This document shows, in pieces, positions 23,259-34,895 of a stretch of DNA of 64,000 bases. This DNA is from Siderastrea siderea (Eukaryota > Cnidaria > Anthozoa > Scleractinia > Rhizangiidae): NCBI GenBank assembly GCA_964030785.1, contig OZ034971.1:44192304-44256303 (forward strand). Direction: 5' to 3'. A program made the position numbers and the translations under genes. The notes under the pieces were generated by a model. That model was not told where the DNA came from, did not search any database, and was given only the letters and a program-made list of their open reading frames with translations. How positions within the stretch are numbered: position 1 is the first letter of the stretch; the number at the start of each line of letters is the position of its first letter.

Positions 23259-23740
23259 AATGAGCGGACAGAAGCCACTCAACATTGGAGCTGGTTAAAA
23301 GCGGAAAACCACTTCACACCACTACAAAAGGCACACTGTGTCCTTCAACGAGAGGGTGACATTGAATTCAAAATTTAAAAGTGAAAGCAAAAGATGTGTC
23401 AGTTAACCTTTCTATTCTGAATATTCTGTGTTGCTTTAACAAATTCTCATTAAAAAAATCACCATCTTTGAAGGAGCACAGTCCAAGTAATGAGCGGGCA
23501 ACAGCCACTCAAGATTAATGGAGCTGGTTAAAAGCGGAAAACCACCTTACACAACTATGCAAGGCACACTGTCTCCTTCAGAGAGAGGGTGACATTGAAT
23601 TCAAAATGAAAAGAGAAAGTAAAAGATTTGTCAGTTGATTTTTCTATTCTCATTTTTTCTGTTCTGCTCTGGCAAACTCTGATGAATAATCACCATCTTT
23701 GAAGGAGCGCAGTCCAAGTAATGCGCGGGTAGAAGCGAAA
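23259..23740. repeat. ~220-240-bp minisatellite, second part
   Basis: Two further units of the array seen at 21935-22206, each with the ACTCAACATTGGAGCTGG / GGTGACATTGAATTCAAAAT core. Confidence 0.7.
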
Positions 23741-24136
23741 TTGTCTTCAACGACTTTTGGCGCCAAAATGGTAAAACTGCATAAATTTTCGTACCGCCAA
23801 ATTTCCATAAAATTATTCAAATTGTTATCTTAAAACTGACACGTTTGGGCCATCTGTATTCTTTATTTCGTACTAGGTTACTTTTCTCACATTAGTAAAG
23901 GTCATTAACTGTGTTTGGCGATATTTTGGACCACATTATTCAAATACAACAAAACTGCCGTTCATAAACAATCAAATTTATAACCGACTGCAAATGGCGC
24001 TCGTTTCGAACACCCGAAAAACCATTCATCGAACTGTTTCATTTTACTCACAAGAAAAGCATTTTGAAAATGGGCATTTGGAGATTTTGGCGTGATAATT
24101 ATAGGGTTAAGAGTTGCGCTACAATTTGAACAAAGC

Positions 24137-25486
24137 CATCCTCGGAGACGCAGGGGTAGATAGTCGGGACGACGAGATTTTCATGGGCGAAAGTTTACAA
24201 CAAGAGCGGGAGAGCCCCTGGGCACTTACATTTACCGAACGAGTTCCAGAAGTGTTTGAAATCCCGCCTTCTGATTGGCCAGAAAAATTTTTTTCTGGCC
24301 AATCAGCGAAGAGGAACAGCCGGGCGACTCTCATGTCTTCTTACACGAGGTTGTTTCCTCATCAATCGCCGTAGTAGCGTGGCCCGTTCAACGGGAACAT
24401 TTTTTCGGAGAGCTTCAGAAGAAAAATAATAATAAATAAACGAAGTCGAGGAAATCGCAAACTATAACGTGGCCGCAAGAAAACAAACACTCGCAGGGAA
24501 TTTTTCACGGCGGACTTATCGAAGGTATCGCAAATTTTTAGAGCTAGCGACTTCCCCTTTCTCCAATGTAACTAATTATTTCTCCTTCTTCGTTGATCTT
24601 CGTCTGAAACTTTCCATCTCTGATGCACGGGCCACGCAACTATGTTGATCGAGCATGTCATGTCACGTACTAGAGGGAACTAATTCTCTCTAGTACGTGA
24701 CATGACGTCGCATCGACCGTTAAGCAGAAAATCGCTCAGATCGGCCTCCAGAAGCTCGGAAAAGCAATAAAAACACAGCAAACACACAGCAGGAAATGTT
24801 TTTCAAACTGTCTTTCCATTTTAATGCATTTTCAGCGGAAAACCGCTGATTATTTTCGATCGAATTTCAGCTCCATACAAACACACATATTACGCTTTGG
24901 TTAACTGTTGTTCCCACGCTCGATCGACATAGTTGCGTGGCCCGTGCATCGGAGATTCCCGTGGAAAGTTTCAGACGTAGTTCAACGAACAAGGAAAAAT
25001 TATTAGTAAGATCGTTTATGCGATTAGCTATTAGCCTCATGCAACACTTGAGAGAGGGGAAGTCGTTAGCTCTAAAAATTTACGATACCTTCGATAAGTC
25101 CTTCGTGAAAAATCCCGCTGAGTGTTTGTTTTCTTCCGGCCACGTTATAGTTCGCGATTTCTTCGACTTCGTTTATTTATTTAGTATTTATTTATGTTTT
25201 TTTTCTTAAGCTCTCCTCAAAAATGTTCCCGTTGAACGGGCCACGCTGCTACGGCGATTGATGAGGAAAACAACCTCGTGTAAGAAGACACGAGAGTCGC
25301 CCGGCTGTTCCTCTTCGCTGATTGGCCAGAAACAAATTTTTCTGGCCAGTCAGAAGGCGGGATTTCAAACGCTTCTGGAACTCGTTCGGTAAGAGTAAGT
25401 GCCCAGAGGCTCTCCCGCTCTTGTTGTAAACTTCGCCCATGAAAATCACGTCGTCCCGACTAGCTGCCCCTGGGTCTCCGAGGATG
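24137..25486. mobile_element. Mutator-like (MULE) non-autonomous element, long TIRs
   Basis: 1350 bp flanked by the perfect 9-bp direct repeat GAACAAAGC at 24128-24136 and 25487-25495. Nine bases is the usual Mutator target duplication. Arms of about 515-570 bp face each other (left CATCCTCGGAGACGCAGGGG, right its complement with few changes), another MULE trait. The unpaired middle holds a smaller hairpin at about 24653-24713 with arms ATGTCATGTCACGTACTAGAG. ORFs at 24114-24374, 24937-25209 and 25249-25497 are arm translations, not genes. Confidence 0.8.
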
Positions 25487-25495
25487 GAACAAAGC

Positions 25496-26636
25496 ATGTC
25501 TTAATGACATTCATGACTGTTGTTTGCTGTCAGAGCTAGTACTATAAAGTATGTATTCACTCGTTTTGACTTAAAATTACCAAATAAAGTCACTTACCGC
25601 GTGTCTTATTGACGATATTGCAGTAGCAGGACATCAGGCAATCCCAGAAACCAGAATGTACGAGGAATAAACGACAGGCACACGAAAAGAATCGAAAATC
25701 GCTTGAAGCATGTGCTCGTCTCGTCATTCTGTGCTAGCGTGCGCACAGCACATCAAGAGCAGCGAGGCACCGCTGACCGCAATAACTGTCGGGCAGTAGT
25801 AGACAATCCGTTCGTGAAAAAAGTTAAAAAAAAAACTATCATCTGCACTGACCATTAATATTTATTTCAATCGCTGCCGAAAAGAGAAATTATACCTATG
25901 ACACTCCCCTAAAATGTGGCGTAATCCAGTGTCCGCCACTGCTAGTGCAACTTGCATTCAGCTTGTCTCACCGGGGTTCAACGGGGAAATTTGCTATATT
26001 CGCTGCAACCCTTATCTTCCAGGCTTATGGTAAACCTTTTACGCATTAGCTGCTCACGAAAACAAATAATCAGAATGTCCCCCTTATTATATTGTATTTA
26101 ATGGCGGATGTGTTTTCAGATCTTATAAAAAGGTAGTTATTTTGAGCTATCCACCAGTCTAAATAGGAAACCTATCTTGTCAGCTACCTTGTACAATATC
26201 TTCTGTTTGATTATAAGTTGATCTTGCAGCCCAGACGTCATATGTGGAGGTGATCTAGTCGTTTTAGTAAGTTGCCTGATCGATGCCCGACAACCTTGCA
26301 AGGTTTTTGCTACACAGCTTTAGTGTAAAAAAACAGCAAGAAGGTGCTGCATCCTGATTCGATTACACCATTTTGGTGTTATCTAACGCAAAATTGGTGT
26401 AATGTTGTAATTACACTCTGTCAGTGTCGTGGTAACGCGAATATCGTGTAAATTTATACCACTCTCGGTGTTATTTACATTGTAACACACTCGATTTTCC
26501 TGTGAACTTACCTGTGTGAAAACTGGGCACAAAACAGCAGAGCAAAAACAAACTCAATCGAGAAGGTGTCGTCATGTTTTCAGGGTTTGCCAATAAGTCG
26601 AATATTCCGCAAAGTCGTTACAACTTCCTTTTCACA
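25496..26636. other. Non-coding stretch
   Basis: No gene. From 26355 to 26490 there is an ACACC/GGTGT-rich patch resembling 18839-19310. The rest shows no structure I can name. Confidence 0.5.
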
Positions 26637-28012
26637 TACAGCGCGAACCGTGCTACCGTTTCCACTAGACCAAGATTTTTGATGAATTTTTGACACTCTT
26701 TTGACACTTTTAACAAAGGAACCGCAACGTCAAAGTAGGCGTTGACAGTGATTGATATGTGGCGGGACGGGTAGTCTAGACTTTAACACTTCAATTACAT
26801 TAGTCGGCCGGCATGAAGTTCCAAATAAAAGTTGAGTACGGCCAGGATGAATTGGTAAAGTTTTATACAGAAGCAGACGTTGTCGATGGAATCGTACGAA
26901 ATTATTCGTTTTCTTCGCTTGTGGAGGATATCAGACGGACCTGCGAGGCTGCGACATCACACGTCCAACACTTTGCGAATACGATACAAGGACGAAGACG
27001 GCGGTTATGTGAATCTAAACGTGGACAACACAGATAACTTTCAAGAGATGTTTGTTCGAGCTCGTTCGGTGGATGAAGGGATATATCGGAAAATACTTCT
27101 GAGAGTCAGTGAGCTAGATTCACCAGTTGTGTTTCGAATTTGGCGATTTATGCCTCAAAACTAAACATTATGTTGTGTTGAATTATGCGTCTTTTATTCT
27201 GTTGTTGAATGTTTACCTTTCTCGTGCTATTTTAGACTTTCGCTCAACATTGTGTGATAAAATTATACATAACGATGACACAAAATGAAGATTTTCAAAT
27301 ACTTTCTTAGTGAGTTACCACCCAACTACGAGGAATATTTTTGTATCTGTTGCATGCAATGTTCTTCCAAAAGTTATTTATTGTCACGACCTGAGCCAAA
27401 AATAGAAACTTCACTGGGGCGGAAATGGTCTTGTAACAAACAAGTGCACGATATGCATAATTTTGTGAATATCAACAAATCAATAACTAAAATAACTACT
27501 AGTTCTACATCAATTGTCACGAATATTCGATATGAGTAATATGCAGCTGATTGTTCTTCCTCTTCTCCTGTCTTTTTTTAAATTTGAACAAGCTAGCTTT
27601 TTACACGTTTGTTCAAGGGTGAAAAATGCACGTTTTGACAGCTCCGCACGTGCAACTTGTTGCATCAAAATCAATTTTGAGCAAAGACTGTGACACTTTT
27701 GTTCAGTTGCCAATGCTAAGCCTTTTCACGTTTTCAGATTTAAGTTTTAATTTGTATTTGTACGACGCAACAAAACGGATACCCACGATTATGAGCCAAT
27801 GAGCGAAGTGACAAACGCGAAATTTTGTCTATACAAACTTGTACGAACGACTCGGTTATCTTATTTACGGCGTCTAGTTCACGTGCGCTAATTTCAAACG
27901 GTTCGATAAACTCCGCCCCTCAATCAAAAAAGTGTCGAAAAAGTGTCAGAAAAGTGTCAAAAATCTTGGTCTAGTGGAAACGGTAGCGGGCTCCGCGCTG
28001 TAAAATATGTAC
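26637..28012. mobile_element. TIR-bounded element enclosing a PB1-domain fragment
   Basis: Left end TACAGCGCGAACCG..GCTACCGTTTCCACTAGACC and right end, in complement, TACAGCGCGGAGCC..GCTACCGTTTCCACTAGACC. Just inside each end the phrase AAAAGTGTC is repeated three times pointing inward, which looks like a subterminal transposase-binding array. TA at both borders could be the target duplication. The interior carries the PB1 ORF. The structure is clear; class and whether the PB1 segment is captured host sequence are inference. Confidence 0.6.
26813..27164 (+). pseudogene. PB1-domain protein, frameshifted
   Basis: Starts at ATG 26813 with MKFQIKVEYG, a typical PB1 first strand with the conserved Lys. 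The frame then moves by one base between about 26940 and 26985. The second half is in another frame and gives LRIRYKDEDGGYVNLNVDN, the acidic OPCA loop, and ends near KILLRVSELDSPV. Together they form one near-complete PB1 fold (protein-protein heterodimerisation domain). No further domain follows before TAA at 27162. It sits inside inverted repeats 26637-28012 and 1.1 kb upstream of the large transposase-like gene. It could be a captured fragment or a displaced N-terminal exon of that gene. Confidence 0.6.
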
Positions 28013-28271
28013 ATTTTACCGCACGCACCAATATTCAATGCTACATCATTACTTCTTTCTTAGTTGTGAGTGGGCTTCTCTTGGCACCGCGTTGTCACTC
28101 TAACAAGTTTGTGATGAGTTTTTGACATCTTTTCTGAGCAATGTTTAATTAAAATAATGAATTTAATATTTATTCAGAGGCATCTAATAAATATTTAAAA
28201 ATCAGAGAGCTATAATTTTGCAATCATACTATAACGAGCCAGAGCCAACCGGAAGTTAAAAAATCCGGCGA

Positions 28272-29251
28272 GTGTGGTTGCTATGGAATGACGTCACAGT
28301 CCTGCAAAAGAGCCATCGTCATAGTCGATTTAATTCGATTTGCGGTTTCACCGCAGGAGCGCGTGGAAATTACTTTTATCGGTTTGTGTACAAACTCCCG
28401 TGGAGGAAGCCTGTTTCTTTTGTGGGTTGGGATTGCTATTTTGACATGCCAGGAGGTTGTATTTCATATAATATTGACAAGAGCGGGAAAATCAAGTCAT
28501 TCTTCCCTCGCCTTCGCGCGCCATGGAAGCTTTCGAAATCCATCGAGTGGAATTGTCCGATTCATCTAGAGTGGTTTCTGCTTAATTCTAGTATATGTGG
28601 TGTACATCCCAGCAGATTCATGTCCCGGAACCCGCTAGTGGCAAAGTTTCCTTCTGAATTTGCTACGATCAAAGTAGAAGATATCAAAAATGGCGGGCAT
28701 TTGGATCGACGCTCGGGTAAAGCAGACAAACTTGCCGTGGCAACTGTATTCGGCGTTGTTTGCGCCATTCTTAGGAAAAATTTCAAGGAGGCGGAGGGTG
28801 AGAGTTATTCTTGGCTTGTAGATGCGATAAACTCGCTCAAGATCGGAGAAAATCGGCAATTGATGACCGAAGCTAGTTCAAGGCCAGCCTTTAGCGAACA
28901 TCAAGATGTAAACCTCCCAGACATCCAGCGTATTCAAGCTGAAAACCTCAAGCTAAAGGCTGATTTTGAGCTGGCATTGTCGCAGTTAGAATCCCTTCGC
29001 GCTGAAGTAGAGAAGTTAACGAGCTCAGAGACGAAGCAGCAGTCAGAAGTTCCAGGACCTGTTCTAGTCCCAGATTTGCAGGATGTGTGGACTTTGATCA
29101 GAGATGTCCGTGAAAAATACCAGGTGCCCCTCGCTTCTGCAATTGCTGATCAGGTCCACCACACTGAAGTGGCCAAAATGCTGGGTGACCTGGCGGAACT
29201 GCTAGTCACAAAAAGCGGTCCAAAGGAAGCTTTTGAGGTCATGTTCGGGGA
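28272..29251 (+). CDS. Large transposase-like gene, N-terminal exon (interrupted)
   Basis: An open frame from about 28272. In-frame ATGs are at 28446 and 28620; the latter (MSRNPLVAKFP) begins the part that looks most protein-like. A coiled coil follows around 28920-29040 (IQRIQAENLKLKADFEL). The frame runs into the IS3-like transposon at 29252. From ATG 28620 to 29251, plus 34902-35031, is exactly 254 codons ending at a GTAAGT donor, so the interruption is by clean insertion. N-terminal function is unknown to me; such regions in transposases often mediate multimerisation or DNA binding. Confidence 0.55.
29246..29251. repeat. Target duplication CGGGGA, left copy
   Basis: Identical to 34896-34901. 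The pair flanks the TIRs of the 5.64-kb transposon and lies within coding sequence of the large gene. Confidence 0.85.
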
Positions 29252-29569
29252 TATGGCGCGCCTTTCCAGTCAATATTCAAATAAGTTAATATGTAATGCA
29301 ACTATTTAATTTCTGTGCCATATTTTTTATTTCCTTTCTGTATGTTTTTATATTGCTTTTACATTTTTTATATCTCTTCCTATTAATATTAATATAAATG
29401 CTAAGGCTATTGTTTTTTTTTTTCGTTCTCTTTATTTTATATGCGTTGCATATTTTTTATACTTATTCCATATTTTTTTGGCGTTCCAAGTGAGCATTTT
29501 TTATTCTAATTAGTATGCAACACGTGATCAAAACTGAGATCGTACACTTTCCCGCGAACTTCAAACAAA

Positions 29570-30092
29570 ATGGCGGACGAGACTTTAAGAGATGCGAATG
29601 AGAGAGGCCTCTACAACTTCGTAGAGTCTCTTCGTAGCCTATTGATTGGTATTCAGAATATGAACGCTCAAGATTTGTCAGTTGAATACTTTGAGGAAGC
29701 TAACTTGCGCCTAGAAGATGCAATTTCAACTTTACAGTTGCTGCTACAAAGTGTGTGGCAAAGTGATGACCCTGTGCTTCGAGATTTTAAGACAATTATT
29801 GAAGCTGTTTTGACAAAAGTACGCTTTGTTTTTCAAGTAATGACAATGTATGAGCAGAGAGACTCCGTTGAATCAACGACGTCGAATTCGTTCGCTTGTC
29901 CTACTTCTAAACTAACCGGTAGTGGAAGACCAGTCATCGTTGTCGAAAGAGAGCAGATCGAATTCTTACGTGAACTGCACTTCTCCTGGGCAAAAATCGC
30001 CAGTTTGTTAGGAATCAGTGAAAGTACGTTACGTCGAAGAAGACGGGAATTAAATTTAAATGATGACAACGAGAACTGGACAGCACTGTCAG
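29570..30092 (+). CDS. IS3-like transposase, exon 1 (helix-turn-helix)
   Basis: Starts at ATG 29570 (MADETLRDANERG) 40 bp inside the left TIR. The first ~110 residues are helical. A helix-turn-helix of the resolvase/Fis kind follows: EREQIEFLRELHFSWAKIAS, LLGISESTLRRRRREL. The exon ends in phase 1 at CTGTCAG before GTGCGT. Splicing to 30234 preserves frame. The HTH presumably recognises the terminal repeats. Confidence 0.85.
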
Positions 30093-30233
30093 GTGCGTAG
30101 CACTGTTATTTATACCAGTAGCTTATCGGTATTAAGTCGAAAGGAAGTGGAGGTGCATAAGTTCTATTAAAGGTATATAGTCTACATGGGTGACAGTTCT
30201 AGTCTTTATATAAATGTATAAATGTTTCTTCAG

Positions 30234-31243
30234 ATTCCCAGCTTGAAGACGCTGTCAAAGAAATTAGAAGTATTACTCCAAACATTGGACAACGAAGATT
30301 GCTTGGAGCTCTCAGGGCAGGAGGATTTCGAATCCAACGATGGAGGGTTCGCAACTGTCTTCGTAGACAAGACCCGCTTGGGACTACACTTCGCTGGACT
30401 ACTCCGGTTTACCGTAGAAAGTACTCAGTACCAACGCCGAACTCTTTGTGGCACATAGATGGCAATCACAAGCTCATCAGGTACCGCTTTGTTGTGCACT
30501 GCTGTGTTGATGGTTATTCAAGGCTTATTGTGTATGCCGCCTTAAAGGACAATAACCGAGCAGACACGGTGTTGGAACTGTTCATGAAAGGCGTGCAAGA
30601 ATTTGGTTTACCTTCAAGAGTAAGAAGTGATCATGGATTGGAAAATGTCGGGGTGGCACAGTACATGCTAGAGAATCGAGGACTGGACAGGGGAAGTATG
30701 ATAACGGGAAGCTCTGTACACAACTGCCGCGTTGAGCGCGCTCATCGCGACATTTACGCTGGTGTACTTTGTCACTTTGCCAATATCTTTAGTGGAATGG
30801 AAGACATGGGTATTCTGGACCCGTTAAATGAGGCACACTTATTTGCATTGCACTTTGTTTACATACCAAGGATAAACAGGGCATTGCAACACTTTACAGG
30901 TCAGTGGAACAATCACCCTGTTTCTGGTGAGCACCAGTTGTCTCCACTTCAAATTTTCACTTCTGGGATTTTGGAGAACATACACTCTGGATACTCTGGA
31001 GTTGACAGTTTTTTAAACCCAAATGAAATTCCATTATATGGGTTTGATCCAGATGGCCCTTTTCCGTTAGATGACAACGATTACCAGGTTTCAATACCAG
31101 CAGTTGATGTTCAGCTCACAGCACAACAACTGCAAATTTTGAATGACTCATGTCATCCTTTGAATGAGGATGGTGAACATGGTAGAATTCAATATTTGAG
31201 ATGCATGGACATCCTTATCAATCAAGAAACTTTCTTGAATTAA
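30234..31243 (+). CDS. IS3-like transposase, exon 2 (DDE integrase core)
   Basis: Enters in phase 1 after TGTTTCTTCAG and runs to TAA at 31241-31243. With exon 1 it gives a 510-residue intact protein. It starts with an IS3-type helper segment (ITPNIGQRRLLGALRAGGF, RVRNCLRRQDP). The rve-like core follows: first Asp in LWHIDGNHKL, second Asp in VRSDHGLEN, Glu in CRVERAHRD, with 34 residues between the last two. These are the metal-binding residues of the strand-transfer reaction. The C-terminal part (NEAHLFALHFVYIPRINRAL..) is conserved in cnidarian and fish integrase-like proteins as far as I recall. Confidence 0.88.
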
Positions 31244-31888
31244 GCCCGTTTGGTGGTAAATAAATTTGAACAGAAATTCCAAGTACCCAGCTTTAAAGTT
31301 GAAATTCGTTGTTTAGTGGGAAACTAGTTCTAGAAATATTCGTTTTATTACGTCATGGTTTTTATGAGGATTGGATTGGTTGGGCAGCAGAGTTTACACT
31401 AAAAGCGCGACTGGGGGGGGGGGGGTTATTTCCTTTTGCTTCCCACTGCCGCTCGATTGGTGACTAGCAAAGTCAGTGACAGATTGGAAATGTCAACAGT
31501 GTGAAATTTATTATTATCCTTTCAAATTACATCAATCAGAATAAAACACAACAGATGCAACCTAATGTTAACAACAGTCAACATTTTAAAAAACATTAAA
31601 ACCTCAACAATACAACTCAAAAGAGCTGTTTGCTCAAATCTCAACTACAAATATAGATAACAAGCCTGCTATAACAATAGAACTTTTCCCTAATGATTTC
31701 CCAGTATAATGTACAGGAATCGGTGCACAAATAATGTGTGCATTGGTTAACGTTTTAAAAACTGTAAATAAACATCAAAGCCAGTTAACACAATTTATAA
31801 TAAAAGGAGATCACTGGTATGTTTATAAACAATGTGCTACAGAACTGACACATAAAACAGTCGTCTTCAATTTTGGTTAAAAGGTTTA

Positions 31889-33188
31889 TCACACGATGTC
31901 CATTTCCCAGTAATCGGATGTCAGTATTGCACTAAACTCCTCCCTAAGTTCGGGATATGATTGATATGTAGATGATAGCTCCAACAAAGTATTACAAGTG
32001 TGGGCAATTGGTCGGCGTCCCAAGCCAGCTACATTTGTAAAATGTACTTGAATTGCATCAAAAAGCATTAACTCAGACCCACTGATAAACCTTACAAATT
32101 TTGATAATTTCTGAGGAGTATCAAGGCCTTTAATATATCTTTTGAGAAACTTAAGGCTATCCCTTTCCCCATCACTCTCAGGGTTTGCCTGTAGACAACT
32201 AAGAAGCTTACTGGTGGATGGAATTAACAATTCGTACCTTGTGGAAAGTGCTGTCAAATCAGGGAAACTAGGAAGCAGGGTGCAAACTATATCCTTCCAG
32301 CAGTCCGCAATATATTGCGGCTTCTGCAGAAGCTCCTTATGGGCTATTTCTTCAATGATGTGAACAATATTTTCAGAATTAACCTTACTTGGACAATCAT
32401 AATTACTCAGCACTTCTAAAAGCTGGTCCATTTCATCTTTATCATCCCACTGCATATCACCAGCTAGGCACTGGTCAATCACACGTTTTTCATCAGCTGA
32501 AATGTAATTTCTAAAGGATTGGGTTAGCATGTAGCTACTTACAGCAGATTCCCCCCAAAAAAGACAGGCAAGGAACATTTGAGACAAAAGGACTGGTAGG
32601 TATTGACAAGTTAAATATCCCTTTACCAAAATTCTACCAACAGCAACCCATTCTTCTCTTTGGTAGTCATGCCTAACACATGGTACATGCTCATTTTCTC
32701 CTATAAACAGGGAATCATATGTTTCTTTCCAAAAAAGAGAGAAAACATCTCTAAGTACCCCAACACCTCTGCCTACTTCTTCGACTCCCCTAGCATCAAT
32801 AACAATTATCTCTATGTCTTGACCCATGATTAAAGGATCTCGGAATAAGTCAATCATATCTCTCTTAATGTTTAACCTATGGACATAGATGGTACGTTTT
32901 TGTTGAGGTTCAGGTACAGGTTCAATTATTGGTACAGGCAACTCAGATGTTACATAGTTATTGCCTAAAACATCAGATGATGTAGAGTTATTGCTAAAAA
33001 CAGGCGAAATTACTGATACAGGTGACTCGGGTGTTACCAAAACACTATCAGAGTTACTGCTCTCCACATTATTTAACTCTGCCTCTGCCTGGAAGGGGTG
33101 GTGCAAAAACTCATCCACAGCTGTGGCTTCCTTTTCCTCGCTCTCCTCACATGCAAGCAACACAGGGTTCCTTTGTGTTCCATTAACA
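31889..33188 (-). CDS. HECT-like protein of the IS3-like transposon, exon 3
   Basis: Entered in phase 2 after ATTTCTTTTCAG and ending at the stop 31889-31891. After a Ser/Thr/Val/Pro-rich linker, the HECT-like part reads GQDIEIIVIDARGVEEVGRG, VAVGRILVKGYL, IIEEIAHKELLQKPQYI, and near the end PIAHTCNTLLEL, which keeps the thioester-forming Cys position of HECT E3 ligases. The final helix YPELREEFSAIL also matches. HECT E3s transfer ubiquitin through this Cys. Whether this protein is active, and what it modifies, is unknown. It is more diverged than canonical HECT domains. The gene points toward the transposase gene, 0.65 kb away. Confidence 0.7.
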
Positions 33189-33340
33189 CTGAAAAGAAAT
33201 AAAGTTGACAGAAAACTTAAAACACAAAGTAAACCAAGTGAAAAATTAATGTAAAATACTTTGAAGTGTTCATTTTATTATCATTTGAACAAGAAGCAGT
33301 ATACCGATAACAAACAATATCCTGCCGCATAAGGTTTCAA

Positions 33341-33353
33341 TCAATCAATAAAT

Positions 33354-33398
<45 letters not shown>

Positions 33399-33400
33399 GT
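33341..33400. repeat. (ATCA)n microsatellite
   Basis: About 15 copies of ATCA in the second intron of the HECT-like gene. Confidence 0.85.
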
Positions 33401-33659
33401 CAGTCAATAGATGCATGGATCCCTTTTGAGACAAACTGGAGAATATTTACAACAAAAAGACATTGTCAAGAATAGTAGCACAAACTGAGATGTCAGTCTA
33501 TATACAAGAACTAATTCCACAGCATTGGGATGCTGTCAAATTAACTTTCATATCTATTTATACTGAGGTTTTGTGACGAGAAGAATACAAAAACACTCAC
33601 AGAAATCTCCACAGGTCTTATTTTTTGCTGTCCAGTGCAAAATTTAAAAGAAAAAATAC

Positions 33660-33841
33660 CTTGGACTTCTATCTAACACTGGGTTCTCTAGTTCCTCGTC
33701 GGTTTCACACTCGTCCTCAGATTCCAAAGGGGTCAGTGACCTAACATAAACAGCTCCTTGACCAGCCATCCTGGTCACTCTTTCTGCATCCAGAGTTATA
33801 CCATCTGCCAACTTAGGAGTTACCAGCTTTCCATAACATGG
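33660..33841 (-). CDS. HECT-like protein of the IS3-like transposon, exon 2
   Basis: 182 nt from a TCAATCTAG acceptor to a GTATTT donor, phase 0 in and phase 2 out, matching both neighbours. It encodes CYGKLVTPKLADGITLDAER, then an acidic tail (ESEDECETDEELENP). Confidence 0.7.
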
Positions 33842-33993
33842 CTAGATTGAGAAAAACACTGATATTAATTGAAGGCTTCTTGAAAATTGCAAGTGCACGA
33901 ATGAAATAACAACAATAAAAGCTTATGTATTTTTTGTATTAAAATGATCACAATAGAAGATGCTAACATGAGTTGACTTGACAAGCTACATAC

Positions 33994-34552
33994 CTTGACA
34001 TATTCAAAAAGCAAAAGCTTTGGGAAGCGATTTAAAATGGCACTTTTAAGGGAATTTGCATCCCAGCATTTGTCAAAAGGAAACTCGTGGCAGACAAGAT
34101 CTCTTTCTCCTAAATTTAGACGGGTGTTGTGAGTAGGCACTTTGTTTATCTTGGGACTTGGAATGATAACAAGATCCTTGTAAACGACTGTCTTGGATGG
34201 CCGACCTCTGGTGGACTTTATGGGCTGCTTTGGCCTTGCTGTTCTCCTACTAATACCACTCTTCCTGCTAGCTCGGTTCGAGCCAAGTGTTGGAAATAAT
34301 GTTGTTAGCCGCGTTTGAATAGAACTGTTTGTAAACACTGGCGAAGACGGCACTTTCCTCGTTGATAGTCTGGCGTTGTCCAGGTTCCTCGCTGTTAACA
34401 GTTAGACGTTCCCCGTTGTTCGCCTGTCTGGGAGAGACTGACGTTGAATTCAACCGAGGGACAACGTTTCTTGTAAAACAAGGTCTCAAATGACTTAAAA
34501 CTTCCAAGGCATCCGCGGCCGCACGACATGCAGAAGAAAGCTCTTGCTCCAT
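33994..34552 (-). pseudogene. HECT-like protein exon 1, one frameshift
   Basis: Begins at ATG 34552 (MEQELSSACRAAADALEVL), close inside the right TIR. The frame shifts once near 34350, after which the other frame supplies FTNSSIQTRLTTLFPTLG, a GRPSK AT-hook-like motif and FPFDKCWDANSLK, ending at a GTATGT donor in phase 0. The rest of the gene is open, so this is the only lesion seen. A sequencing or assembly error cannot be excluded. Confidence 0.6.
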
Positions 34553-34895
34553 GTGACCGGAATCCAAAATGGCGGATAGTGACCCTAATGAATCACGGTA
34601 ATGTGATCACGTGTTTGCATACTAATTAGAATAAAAATATAAAATCGAACTTGGAACGCAAAAAAAATGTATATATATGGAACAAATATAAAAAATATAC
34701 AACGCATATATAAAATAAAGATAAAGGAAAAACACAATGGGCTTAGCATTTATATATAAAATAATAGGAAGATATGTAAAAAATATAACAGCAATATAAA
34801 AACATACAGAAAGGAAATAAAAAATGTGGCACAGAAATTAAATAGTTGCATTACATATTAACTTGTTTGAATATTGACTGGAAAGGCGCGCCATA

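Larger units (their letters stand above)
29252..34895. mobile_element. IS3-like eukaryotic DNA transposon with HECT-like gene
   Basis: 5644 bp. Terminal inverted repeats begin TATGGCGCGCCTTTCCAGTC at both ends and extend about 280-290 bp (29252-29530 and 34604-34895) with high identity. A perfect 6-bp target duplication CGGGGA is on each side. It carries two divergent genes reading inward: a two-exon DDE transposase on the plus strand and a three-exon HECT-like protein on the minus strand. The transposase resembles bacterial IS3 enzymes (HTH, then a helper domain, then rve core), which fits the eukaryotic IS3EU group as I remember it. The near-identity of the TIRs and the intact transposase suggest recent insertion. 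Confidence 0.88.

Noticed and set aside
24114..25497. Several ORFs of 70-90 codons
   Set aside because: They are translations of the two inverted arms of the MULE-like element and mirror one another.
27285..27539. ATG-started 84-codon ORF after the PB1 fragment
   Set aside because: No domain, poor composition, and it ends within the inverted-repeat element without splice sites.
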